From NCBI GenBank assembly GCA_022661535.1, contig JAKULF010000008.1:186001-250000 (forward strand): a DNA stretch of 64,000 bases, written 5' to 3'. A model generated the notes under the pieces. It worked only from the letters and a program-made list of their open reading frames with translations. It had not been told where the DNA came from and searched no databases. Shown here piece by piece: positions 25,118-35,218 of this stretch. Made by a program: the position numbers and the translations under genes. Origin of the DNA: Eutypa lata (taxonomy: Eukaryota > Ascomycota > Sordariomycetes > Xylariales > Diatrypaceae). Numbering within the stretch: position 1 is the stretch's first letter; each line of letters opens with the position of its first letter.

Positions 25118-25978
25118 TCATTCCGTTAGATTGCGATGCTGGTAGTACACGTCGTTCTTGAAGCCTTGTGTCACCAATGGTGCGCAGTGCATAGTAGCTT
25201 GGAATTTAATCCTTTGATTAGCTGGTGAGTTGTTACCTAGATTAAAATGGCTATCGATGAAGCCGGTATGTAAGAAGAGATTGGAATCTTCACTAGTGCA
25301 AATAGTATGGTCGAAGGGACAAGAAGCATTCTGGTCGACCGATATTGGTAATTGTTCTCGGATGAGATAAGAACCCGAGCAAATTGAACCTGCTGGGGAG
25401 GCCGCCGAGTAACACCGGTTCGCATAACTTGCTGCGACCGTTACGCGATCAGAGATCCAGGAGAAAAGATAAAATAAGTTAATGTTATCTGAACTATCGC
25501 CTAATGTGAAATGGCGACATGCTGAACTTGTCATCAACACCTCATTATTTATGACAACCCCGGAGGAGAACCCAGTTGCTACTGCAAAGCTACAGGTCAG
25601 TAGCAGGCTTATAACGAGCAGGGGAGCAATGGGGCGAGCGGCACGCTTCTTGTTTCGGCGCCAGTGCCACATAAGCCGGGCCATGGATAGTGTGGTGCCA
25701 GCAGGGCTGGCGCTATTTCGTAAAATAACTTGTCGTTGGTGGTATAATATATGCCGGGGTTCCCGTGAGGACAAAAGATTGTGAGTTGAAAAACAGACAA
25801 TAACCCATAATTGAGTAGACACGAGTGTTATGTAGAATGCTACAAATGCGAGAAGCAAGTTTGCATTTGACTGCTCCAAAGTAAGCGTTGAGCCGAGCAG
25901 TTCACCATACGACCAATTGATCCAAAATGCGGTATAAACCGGTAAAGTCGACGAGGCGTTTATGGAGCTGGCGCCCAT
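25118..25978 (-). pseudogene. N-terminal half of the membrane-protein family truncated at its middle
   Basis: An uninterrupted 286-codon frame starts with ATG at 25978. It contains PVYTAFWINWSYGELLGSTL, a TM segment (ANLLLAFVAFYITLVSTQLWVIV), the motif LYHQRQVILRNSASP, a second TM (APLLVISLLLTCSFAVATGF), and an extracellular domain with ASCPF and ICTSEDSNLFLHTGFIDS, up to CAPLVTQGF. In the intact family this continues for several hundred residues including IPALP, PWF and CQNQK-type motifs. Here it stops at TGA 25118. The missing part is represented, degraded, at 20170-18965 on the same strand. The frame itself shows no breaks, so a truncated protein could still be made. I call it a fragment because relatives are about twice as long. 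Confidence 0.6.
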
Positions 25979-26899
25979 GATTTCAAGTAGTGTAAAGCCC
26001 TAGAGGTAGATGCCGTACTAAATGCCGACGAGCTTCTCCTATTTATATCTCAGTAAAGCTCGAGGCTCAGAAAACCGAGCTGAGATCATGTTCCTTAGAC
26101 ATACAAAAGATATGCAGGACTCTATTCGGTGAGTCTAGGAGGTGGGTGACAGTCGTCTCAGCTATGATATCATGGCTCCTTACAAATGTCGGTTGATTCG
26201 TCAACCGACACTCGGACCCCAAGTGGTTTATTCCAACAATATATACTTGTATAAGAAACCATTGCAACACATAAGAAGGCTGCTACAACGTGGCTATTAC
26301 GTCAGTTACAAGGAATATTACAGTTCGCCTTGGGGTCTTTACGAGGCTACGGGCTCTACAACTAGGTAGGTAGATAGTCTCGCTCCTTTCTAAACGCCCC
26401 GCCCCCCAAATATCAGAGCCCTTACATTACAATATGTAGGTATTTTGACCCCTATAATACCGATGTTGCAGATCACAGGTATATTAGTGCAACTTTTAAA
26501 TACAATTGGTTAGAAGGCTCTATTTTTGCGCGGTGATCTTCATGGACCTTCCATCATCAGCTCACAAGGCACGTTTGGGGAGGTACGAATGTATGTATGT
26601 AATTTTTATCAGTGGCGGCGCACATATGATCTCCAAGATAGCAGACTGGGTAGCAACTTCCTTCGAAGCCTTAGGTACATACATACTATGTAGCTACATA
26701 AGATGTGTGTATTTAATGAGAGTTTCGTGCCTCAAAGACGGAGGACACGACTACACTTTCTCTTAAACTCCCTTTTTATATTAACCAGAACCTCTCAAAC
26801 CTCCCTGTGCAACTATCTCGATCTGCATTGAAGAAGCAGACCTCTAGAGCTCTATTACCTGGGCCTTCATGCGGGCGTGTACTTTTACTCAATAACAAC
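25979..26899. other. Intergenic region
   Basis: About 0.9 kb between divergent loci. Short ORFs on both strands (26067-26766) have no recognisable features. The start of the next gene is set at ATG 26900, because the longer frame upstream opens only with a GTG. Confidence 0.5.
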
Positions 26900-27830
26900 A
26901 TGCCATGGGCATCGAACCCACTCCTCAAGCCATCCTCGAATACGAAGCCCTCATCACAATCGCCCAATGATACAGAAACCAGCTCTTCCCAGAGTGATTC
27001 CCAGAGTGGCGCGTCGCGGGGCATCCCTGAGAGCCTTCGCCCACCTAGCGACACCTTCACTTTGCACCAGATCATCTACATATTTATTATCGATGGACTC
27101 GGAGGTGCCATCCTATCAGCCGCTATCAACTTCGCCATCGCATACGGTACTTACCAGTCTTTCTACCTCATCATTGAAACACAATTATGCTTAAGAGCAA
27201 CGTCAACATTCACGATCATGAACGGCTAACCTCATGGCGGTAGGCATGTACGCAACGATAGACACACACATATCGCACATCACCCTCTGGAAGTTCCCCT
27301 ACACGCTGGCCGGCGACGGAGCGCTTAGCATACCGATCCAGTGTACCATCACCTAGTGGCTCGAGCTCTGGCTCGTGAACCGAGACCTCCGACGCGGCGG
27401 TGTGCAATCCATCGGGTTCGTGCCGGAGCCCAAGTGGCGGTTCGTGCGGTGGTTCCTGTTCCTCGACCGCCAGAAGCAAACCCACGAGACGGGGAGTTGG
27501 AGGCACTGGCTGCTCTTCGCGGGGTCGCAGTTCACCCGCATCTTGCTAGTGTCGGCCGTGTGCTTCGCCGTGGTGTGGCCCCCGAGCGTTTTGGTTTTAA
27601 TGGTCTTCGCGTACGAGTGCTGCTACGATGTTAGTTCGGCCTACACGTGCCACGAGTGGTGCTATCGGAGGATGTGGGTGCCGCAGCTCTTCAAGGCTGC
27701 CAGGGGTAGTGTGCTTGGACTGCTGACGACGCCGCTGTTCGTGATGCTCTGGCTCGTGAGGTGTGGGTGGGCTTTGAAGAACCAGGGTGGCACGGGATTC
27801 CGGCGAGTGGTGAAGCCTTCTACTGTATGA
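26900..27830 (+). pseudogene. DUF2456-family membrane protein with an in-frame TAG
   Basis: Exon 1 is 26900-27146 and exon 2 starts at 27244 after a GTACTT...GGTAG intron. The joined frame reads FAIAYG-MYATIDTHISHITLWKF, then TLAGDGALSIPIQCTIT, and hits TAG at 27354-27356. The same frame then continues without further damage as WLELWLVNRDLRRGG, VQSIGFVPEPKW and several membrane segments to TGA at 27828-27830, about 240 codons in total before and after the stop. The family (DUF2456, fungal, about four TM, function unknown) normally has a Trp-containing helix here, so a TGG-to-TAG change is likely. Everything else is well preserved, so the event is recent, is a sequence error, or the stop is read through. 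The truncated 120-residue product would lack most membrane helices. Confidence 0.7.
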
Positions 27831-27971
27831 CCTACTGCGGAAAACTTGAGTTGCCTACTGATATCAGAGTAACAGGGGAACTTGAATACAATTATAAATC
27901 ATCTTTTTGCATTCCGTAAGGTATTCCAGCAATTGTGACTAAGTACCTACCTAACCTAACTTTGCTTTCCA

Positions 27972-29766
27972 TCACCCATATCTCACATTGCCAGTACCCT
28001 CCCTGAACCAATCATCCGCTGCCAGCGACTCCTCCGCAGAAGCGTAATTGATGATGGTGCTCTTCATAGTAGTATATGCATGATACGCATCGATGCCATT
28101 CTCACTACCCACACCACTTGCCGACTTAGCCCCGCCCCACGGGCTACTCGGGTCATTGCGGTGGTGGGTGTTTACCCAGGTGATGCCGGCCTCGATCTGT
28201 TCCGAAACGCGGAATGCTTGCGCTAGGTCCTGCGTCCAGACACCCGCGCCGAGTCCGAACTCGCTGTCGTTCGCTAGTTCCACCGCTCGCTCTTCCGTGT
28301 CGAACCCGACGACGACAATGACGGGCCCGAAGGCCTCTTCACGCCATATCCGCGTCTGAATAATGCTGTCGCCATCCGGCGCGTCCTTCGATACGAGAAT
28401 GGTAGGCTCGTAGAAGTATCCCTTCGAGAAGTCCGTCCCATCGAGGTCGCTCTTGCCGGTCATTCTCTTCCCACCAGTGACCGCGACTGCCTTCCCACTA
28501 CCTACGGCGTCGTCAACCAGGCTCTCCACGTTCTTCAGCTGTTTTGCCGAGACCAACGGGCCCATCATCGACTCTACATTCGCCGGGGACCCCATGCGCC
28601 TAGTGATAGACTCGGTCTTAACCTTCAGCTTCTCCAGGAGACCCGGAAGGACGCTCTTCTCAACGATAATGCGCGTGCTCGCGATGCAGGTCTGCCCACT
28701 AGCGATGAAGCTCCCGAACGCGATTCCGTTGACCGCAAGGTCGACATCCGCCTTCTCGAAAACGACCAGAGGCGCCTTCCCCCCCAACTCCGCCGTATAC
28801 CTCGCCAAATTCGCACCAACGATCGCCCCGATCGCGCGACCCGCCGCTGTACCCCCCGTAACATCGACCTTCCGAACCAGGGGATGCGCCACGAGCGCCT
28901 GTCCCGTAACAAGTCCATACCCAGGCAGCACGCTCACAACCCCATCCGGGACCCCAGCCTCCTTCAGCACGGCCCCCAACCTCAGCGCCGTCAGCGGCGT
29001 CAGCTCGCTCGGCTTCAGCACCACCGAGTTCCCGGCGGCCAGCGCGGGCGCGAGCTTCTTGACCGCGATGAGCAAGGGGTGGTTGAAGGGGGCGATGAGC
29101 CCCACGACCCCCAGCGGGACGCGCTCCACGAAGTTGTGCAGCTTGCCCTGCGTCGGCAGCAGGGCGCGCTCCTCCGTCCGCAGCACCGACCCGTAGTACC
29201 GGAACCAGCGCACGAGCGACGGCACCTGCGCCCGCATCTCCCGCGCGCATCGCCCCGTCTGCCGTACCTCGAGCGCGATCAGATCCGGGAGCGCGCCTTC
29301 GAGGAGCGCCGCGCACCGGTCGAGCACGTCGGCGCGGTGGTGGCGGGAGGCGCGCGACCACGTGCCTGATTTGAAGGTTGTGTGGGCCGCAAGGACGGCG
29401 ACGTCTACGTCGGAGGGCGAGGCGGCGTGGCAGCTGTGCGTGGGTAAGCCCCGTGCCGGTGGGGTTTGGGCTATTTTCGCGCTGCGTTTGCGGGGAGGGA
29501 GGGAGGAGAAGATAATGTTTCTTTTACGGCTCCAGCGACTTACTGATGCAGGTACGGATGGACGGGGAAGAAAAGGCTCACTCACTAGGCGAATATGTCC
29601 CCTGTTGCTGGATCTTCAACTGGTATTCTATGTTTGTTTTTTTATTAGTTGCAGTAATTTGGGAAGAATGGCTACTCGATGATGATGATACATACAACTC
29701 CGCGTTGCCTGGCTGCTCTTTGCCGGCAACCCACATGAGATACGGTGCATCTGTTTCCCGGGGCAT
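27972..29766 (-). CDS. Aldehyde dehydrogenase (NAD(P)-dependent)
   Basis: Three exons on the minus strand: 29766-29696, 29627-29586 and 29433-27972, giving 524 residues. The two short 5' exons supply the missing N-terminus: WVAGKEQPGNAEL, then IPVEDPATGDIFAY, the usual D/NPATG segment, joining to CHAASPSDVDVAV. Without them the large exon appears to begin in intron-derived sequence. The catalytic domain has PLGVVGLIAPFNHP, cofactor residues in VVLKPSELTPLT, the glycine-rich VDVTGGTAAGRAIG, the general base in AELGGKAPL, nucleophile Cys in SGQTCIAS, and EEAFGPVIVV. It oxidises an aldehyde to the acid in the cytosol. The sequence style is closest to benzaldehyde/salicylaldehyde/lactaldehyde-type ALDHs. 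The substrate is not determined. The catalytic exon is strongly GC-biased relative to its flanks. Confidence 0.9.
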
Positions 29767-30249
29767 GATTTCGTGGCCGGTGAAGTCTAAAATGATCCTG
29801 GTCTGATATATTGTAAAATTGTACCTAGCAGTAAATCGACAATGCTCAGATGCAGAATATGAGTATGCTTCCCCGTTCCATGTGGGTATAATGGTCTCGT
29901 AGCTATAGATAAGCTCTCTGCCATAGCGATAGCTAATTCCCCACCTTACCCCGACTTAGTTAGAGCTCCGACTCGGCGATAGAGATCGTCAGACCCGCCG
30001 CCCGGTGCCACCCCTCCCCTTAACTGAGAATACTTACCATCCTTGGTAAGTTAGATGTCCTCGCTAGCAACAGCAAACGCGTCGCGCAAAACTAGCACTC
30101 TTTGCTCTTGAAATTCTTAAATAATGTCTGTACATCATGAAATTATGCAAATTGACGAATTTCATTAGCACGTAATTATTCAATTAGACATTAGGTAGTT
30201 CTGTATCAGGTTCGCTAGGCCTCCAATCCTCAATTACATACTTAAACTA
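29767..30249. other. Intergenic region
   Basis: About 480 bp containing the ALDH promoter and the 3' flank of the RBR ligase gene. No other feature seen. Confidence 0.5.
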
Positions 30250-32844
30250 TCAACCAACAACACCCGCACGAGCAGCACGACGCGCCTGCGCACGATTCAA
30301 AGCCCTCTCCAAATTGCGACCCAAAACCTGCGTCGGCAGCGCCGCCGTCTCGCCCCTAAAATAGCAGCCCTCGTGGTGGCCCTCGCGCCTGAACTCCCCA
30401 CGCACCACAATGCCATCCCAGCCGGCCAGGCACTCCCAGCAGAACTCGAACTTGCACCCGCTGCACGTCATGTGGAAGCAGCCGCTCCCCTTCTCGACGG
30501 GGACCCCGCACCCGGCGCCGGGACAGCTCTTCGTGTGCTGCGAGATCCAGTCCCGCGTGCGCGCGTACTGCGGGTCGCCGTGCGCCTTCTGCGACTCGTG
30601 CTGCGCGCACGTCGCCCCGGCGTGCCAGGGCGTCTGGCATGCGTAGCACATCTCGAAGGCGCACTCGCTGCACATGATTTTGTTCGGATCGCGGGTGTGG
30701 CGCACAGGCGATGGTCTCGGCCTTGTGCTGGTGGTGGTCGGATCGTCGTAGAGACCTCCCGCAGTGCAGCCCTCGCGCAGACACCACCGGAAGTTCGGCA
30801 GTAGGCAGATCGTGTTCAGTACCGTGAAGCGGTCGTATGCGCTGAAGTCCTCGGACATCGCGAGGTGCCGGATCTCAGAGTACGTGTACTTGTGCTTGCA
30901 GTTTGGCGTCGGGCACGCGATGTTGTTGACCGCGTTGCGGCCGTGGGTCTCTAGTTGCGTGTGTATGTGCATCGCTATGCAATTTCGGCAGATGTCGAGA
31001 GCATGGTTGCATTCTGGGAGGAGTTCCTGCACGGGAAACGATAGTATGCGCCATATCCACTCGCCACCGAAGCCCTTGGCTGCTTTACTCCATTGTTGGG
31101 GGCTGCCACGATCCAATTCCAAGTGCGTATCTGCGCAAACGATACATTCTCGCGGGAGCCGTGGTCGTAGGAGGTGAGTGAAAATTGGTATTTGCATTGT
31201 ATGTTGACCGTCTGCCGTATCCACTGGTAATAGTTCGACCTGGACTGGTCCCGTATCAATGTATGGCGGTGGATCGCGAAGCAGCGGCCACATCCTCGAG
31301 TGTTGAACGAGACGATCATGCAAGGCCGTGCTTCGTCGGGCTTCTTTTTTAGTCAGTCCCGGACGAAGTTCACACAGGGCAGGGCGTAAGCGGTTGGCAC
31401 GTTCAAACTCTTGCACGTGAGAGATTGCATCCTGTACGCCTAACTCATGGAGAGCTCCAAGCAGGTCGCAGTTATACCGTAAAGGTAAGCTGTGCGCACA
31501 GCCCGGTATTGGGCATTTCAACCACGGCTCTTCGGCGTTTGCGAGGTCAAACCACCAGTGACTCTGGATGCCCGCAAGGATCGCACGAATTAGGCAGGGA
31601 TTGCATACATACTTCCGGCAGCACTTCGTTACTCCCCAAAGGGGATGGAAATCTATCAGCGAAGAGGATACGGAGGGGCTTCGCGTAGAGATGTCTGTCA
31701 GGAGAGAGCTGTGACTGGGCCCCTTTGACTCTCTGAACTTGGGTAGTTTACACACGGTGCAAACAGCCAATCGCTGTGTGATACCTGTCTCCGAATTAGG
31801 TGCAATTTCATGGATGAGTTGCTGAAAGTGCTTGACCTGGACCGGTGTCAGGGGAGTATCTAGTCCCAATTCTTCATCTTTCAGTTTCGGACTAGGACTT
31901 TGAGGCGATGATGCTGCGAAAAGCTTCTTCAGTATGAGGTCCCGTAGAGTTGTAGTCCCGTGGTTCAACTCTTGTAGTTCCGTTTCCCCTTTCACTTTCT
32001 GTTTAGTGAACTTCCCATCGGACAGCACAGGTTCTGTCGAAATTCTCTCATCAATTTTTGCCACCGTGACACGATTGAAGGCATCTCGAAGATCCCGGAG
32101 CTCTTTCTCCAATCGCTTATTCTCGCCCAGAAGATATTCTCTAGTTTGGGACGCATCAACCGTGTTAGTAACCATAGGAGGTTCTCTGCATCTATGTTCC
32201 TCTATGTCATGATTGTGCGCCTGGTGATCCGAAGAGGCTCCGATCTGTCTCACCATCGATACATTGGTTCCGTCATGAGTAAATAGGTCCATATAAAACG
32301 ATTCCAATGGGTACTGGATAGTCGAGGGGTTTTGTGACCCTATCGTCTGGTTGAAGTTAATATTCGTCGAATTATGATTGTCCTGGGCAAGTCGATTTCT
32401 CAGGGGTCGGGGTAGAAGAGAATCATTCCCTCCTCCGGGAGCTACATCTTCAGTCGAGATTGCGATGCCAATATTTACGAATTGACCTGACTCATGTTGT
32501 TGGAAAGGCAAAGAGCTCCCACGGATTCCAGAACCCGTGTCGTCGTCCATCACTTGAGAGATTGGATCTGAAAGGACCGGGCCTGCCGAAACAACCGGTA
32601 GTGGTGTATGTAGATCAGTAAAGGAGTCAAGACCTATATCAAGATTCCCTATGGATGTGGTGGGATCCCGCTCATGTTGTGATGCTCCGGGTTCGCTACC
32701 CGATGCCTTCCTAGCGCTCCAATGCTGCCTGAAGTTTTTCAAGGTCCTGTTAGTCTGCGATACCTGTTGGACAAATACCTGATCCAGTTCCGCCATATTA
32801 TCGAGCGATGGTGTATTATTAATGATGAGACTAGGACGCTTCAT
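30250..32844 (-). CDS. RBR-type (RING-IBR-RING) E3 ubiquitin ligase
   Basis: A single exon of 864 residues from ATG 32844. The N-terminal half (about 1-330) is Ser/Asn-rich and disordered with a short coiled coil (YLLGENKRLEKELRDLRDAF). A first Cys-rich region (VCTVCKLPKF ... CCRKYVCNPC) precedes the RBR module. RING1 begins CIVCADTHLELD and includes ECNHALDICRNC. The IBR contains RWCLREGCTAGG and CSECAFEMCYACQTPWH. RING2 is CPGAGCGVPVEKGSGCFHMTC followed by CKFEFCWEC. The Cys in KGSGCFHM (about residue 789) matches the catalytic Cys that forms the ubiquitin thioester in HHARI/parkin-type ligases. It should transfer ubiquitin from an E2 to a target in cytosol or nucleus. Target unknown. An in-frame Met 17 residues in is an alternative start. 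Confidence 0.9.
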   Translation of the reverse strand: MKRPSLIINNTPSLDNMAELDQVFVQQVSQTNRTLKNFRQHWSARKASGSEPGASQHERDPTTSIGNLDIGLDSFTDLHTPLPVVSAGPVLSDPISQVMDDDTGSGIRGSSLPFQQHESGQFVNIGIAISTEDVAPGGGNDSLLPRPLRNRLAQDNHNSTNINFNQTIGSQNPSTIQYPLESFYMDLFTHDGTNVSMVRQIGASSDHQAHNHDIEEHRCREPPMVTNTVDASQTREYLLGENKRLEKELRDLRDAFNRVTVAKIDERISTEPVLSDGKFTKQKVKGETELQELNHGTTTLRDLILKKLFAASSPQSPSPKLKDEELGLDTPLTPVQVKHFQQLIHEIAPNSETGITQRLAVCTVCKLPKFRESKGPSHSSLLTDISTRSPSVSSSLIDFHPLWGVTKCCRKYVCNPCLIRAILAGIQSHWWFDLANAEEPWLKCPIPGCAHSLPLRYNCDLLGALHELGVQDAISHVQEFERANRLRPALCELRPGLTKKEARRSTALHDRLVQHSRMWPLLRDPPPYIDTGPVQVELLPVDTADGQHTMQIPIFTHLLRPRLPRECIVCADTHLELDRGSPQQWSKAAKGFGGEWIWRILSFPVQELLPECNHALDICRNCIAMHIHTQLETHGRNAVNNIACPTPNCKHKYTYSEIRHLAMSEDFSAYDRFTVLNTICLLPNFRWCLREGCTAGGLYDDPTTTSTRPRPSPVRHTRDPNKIMCSECAFEMCYACQTPWHAGATCAQHESQKAHGDPQYARTRDWISQHTKSCPGAGCGVPVEKGSGCFHMTCSGCKFEFCWECLAGWDGIVVRGEFRREGHHEGCYFRGETAALPTQVLGRNLERALNRAQARRAARAGVVG

Positions 32845-34155
32845 AGTTGAAAGTGGAAAGGGTGTCGTTTGCTCACCACCCTCAAACCGATAAGCACGAA
32901 ACCAATCATTATTACGTCAGATTATTGCCCTCCTATAGAAGTAAGACATAATGTTGGACAAGTTACGCAGGGAGACCTGAGGGAAGTGGAGTGTCAAATG
33001 GGATTTCAGCTCACCCGCCCACATTTCATCTTGTTCAGCCTCCAACCTGAAACATCCGCATATTAACGACACGACATGGACGGATCGGGTCATTCGAAAC
33101 GCCGCGATGGTCAACTGACGAACTTCTGCTGTTTCGACATGTGCCACACAAATTTCCAGCGTCGAATTTAATTGGAGGGTTTTCTTTTTTCGGTATAGCT
33201 TTAACGTCGGGTGAAATTTATGCTAATGGATCGCACACCGAAGATGGATGCAACCGTAAATGGTAGCCTGATTCTAAAATAACAATACCATAACATTTTA
33301 CGCTTTTGGATATAAGGGAAATTGTAAAAGGCTTATGTTAAGGTATGTTAAACGTACTATAAAAAGGTGAGAACTCATTTCGCTCCCCGGTCAAGATAAC
33401 AGATTGCAGACAAACCGGAAATGCGATCACAGATAATACAAGATAGTTTCAATGACGGGTGCAGTACCCCGCCACTATAACAGTGAAGTCGGCAGTTAGG
33501 CTAAGCACCTAACTAACCAGAATTTATTTCAGTACATCCATCTGTTACAAAGATCTCATACAACGCTAAATATACTTTATACATAAGATTCTCAACTTCA
33601 GTATCCAGGTAGCTAGTACCAAACAGCATTTGTCGTTAGATTCGGGTTTATTAATTTTTTTGTTTTTGTTTGGGGGGGGGGGGGTTATAGACGATAGGCT
33701 GTATTCTGTGTCGGTATTATGCTACGCTTCTGAAGCTATAATAGGTGGACCAGCAGTATCCTCCGTAATATATACAGGCCCATGTAAACCGTACTGGCGG
33801 TTGACTGTACGCAAGAATCCTCTTCGGCTTTACACCTTCATGGGAAATATGCGTGTCACAGAACGGAGGGGACGTATACAAATTTACGCAACAGGGAGAG
33901 TATATTGAACCGAGGAGCATAAGGATCGCAATGGAAGGTCCGTGGTGAAAAGCACAGCTACCTATGCAATCTGCATGGTGCCTATGACATCCCTTCTTCC
34001 TAAAGCAACTTACTTACGTACTATAGGAATAACTATATGGGTCTTGAGGGATCATAACAACAACTGCATATTCCATCACAAGTGCTTCAAAAACCGCTTT
34101 CCTTTCTTGTACTGCGTTTCCCCTTGTGATCCTTGACTGCATGCTCCGGCAGAGC
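32845..34155. other. Intergenic region
   Basis: About 1.3 kb upstream of the RBR gene and downstream of the secreted-protein gene. ORFs at 33630-33908 and 33942-34136 lack recognisable features. A 13-base G tract lies at 33672-33684. No RNA gene or transposon seen. Confidence 0.5.
33672..33684 (+). repeat. Poly-G tract of 13 bases
   Basis: Thirteen consecutive G residues preceded by a T-rich stretch. A single mononucleotide run cannot by itself give a stable G-quadruplex with defined loops, but it is a length-unstable site and a possible sequencing weak point. Confidence 0.9.
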
Positions 34156-35218
34156 TCAGCACTTTTCAGGCGAATGTCCTAATACTACGCGAAACATGAT
34201 CATACTGTTTCCGGCGAGGCCCCGAACTTTGTAGCCTTCTTGGCAGTCACGTATAACTTCGTAAGCATACTTGGCGAAGTAATTGCAAGCGAAGTCGATA
34301 CTGACGTCTCGATCCTATCATGTGCGTTGGATGTCAGTATCACACAGTGCTAAAGAGAGTCTCGCTGTGGGAAAAGAGAAGAGGAGACAAATACGAACGT
34401 TGCACCACCAGATAGCAGCTGAATAGGAGCAGCTGATTCGTCCGCAGGTATAAGGGATGTTGCTGCATCGTACGCTGTCAGGAAGCTCGTGAATGTAGTC
34501 GGCTCCGTCCTCGATAAAATTGGTTCTGGCATAGCCATCTCCGCCGACACCACATTCGTGGAATCGCAACTGTAATGGTACTGATTAATACAAAGGAAGT
34601 GGATAAGCGTGAAAAGAGACAGCAGGAATTCAAGTATTGGAAGAAACGGAAGATTGGAAGGGAACGGAGTGTCATAACACAGTACATAGACTCAGCGAAT
34701 GTATGGTAGTAATGACGTGGTGATTGGAGGGCGGTCATAGTGTCGTACTAACCGCCTGAGTGTTGTCTTCCCGGTCCTCCGCTAGGATCTCGTCCATCTT
34801 AGATTCGAACTCGGTGTCGTTCAGATTGGGCTTCAGGACACTGTGACCCATGGACTCAAGTTGGGCCATTACGCTCTATAGTCATGTCAGGAACATTATA
34901 CGTAGGATTGCTGAGGCAAATATTTCATCTGCGTGATGCTTACCTGGATAGGACCCTTGAGGCTGAGACCTGCGACGGCCTTGATAGCCGAAGCGTTAAC
35001 TCCTTCAGAATCGTCCAACAAGTGCTCTAAGCCAGTCCAGGTGATCTCAGACTCCGTGTAGCCCTCGGGGAGCTCCATTCCGCGGTGAATGTAACCAGGA
35101 GGCTATATGAAGTTGTCAATATTGACATGTGAGACGCTAGAGAGTGAAAGAGTTCTATCTTTACCTTAGCAACCGTCAGGGCAAGGCCCGCGAGGAAGAT
35201 AGTCAGGTGAAAGAACAT
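34156..35218 (-). CDS. Small secreted cysteine-rich protein (five exons)
   Basis: Exons 35218-35165, 35102-34944, 34875-34753, 34569-34399 and 34314-34156 join in phase to 221 residues. The N-terminus is a signal peptide (MFFHLTIFLAGLALTVA) ending in a phase-0 intron. The mature protein has an acidic helical first half (SEITWTGLEHLLDD, SMGHSVLKPNLNDTEFESKM) and a cysteine-rich second half: HECGVGGDGY, VRCSNIPYTCGRISCSYSAAIWWCND, then FACNYFAKYAYEVIRDC and a C-terminal Cys. The CGRVSCSY-AAIWWCND signature occurs in a widespread family of secreted ascomycete proteins of unknown role, some induced during plant infection. An effector or antimicrobial role is speculation. Every exon is a multiple of three, so each coding exon ends on a whole codon. 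Confidence 0.8.

Noticed and set aside
27244..27356. An alternative intron ending at the TAG of the DUF2456 gene (acceptor CACCTAG)
   Set aside because: It would remove the conserved LWKFPYTLAGDGAL segment, and no donor placed nearer is long enough.
28453..29369. Long plus-strand and minus-strand frames inside the ALDH gene
   Set aside because: Shadows caused by strong third-position GC bias in the true ALDH exon.
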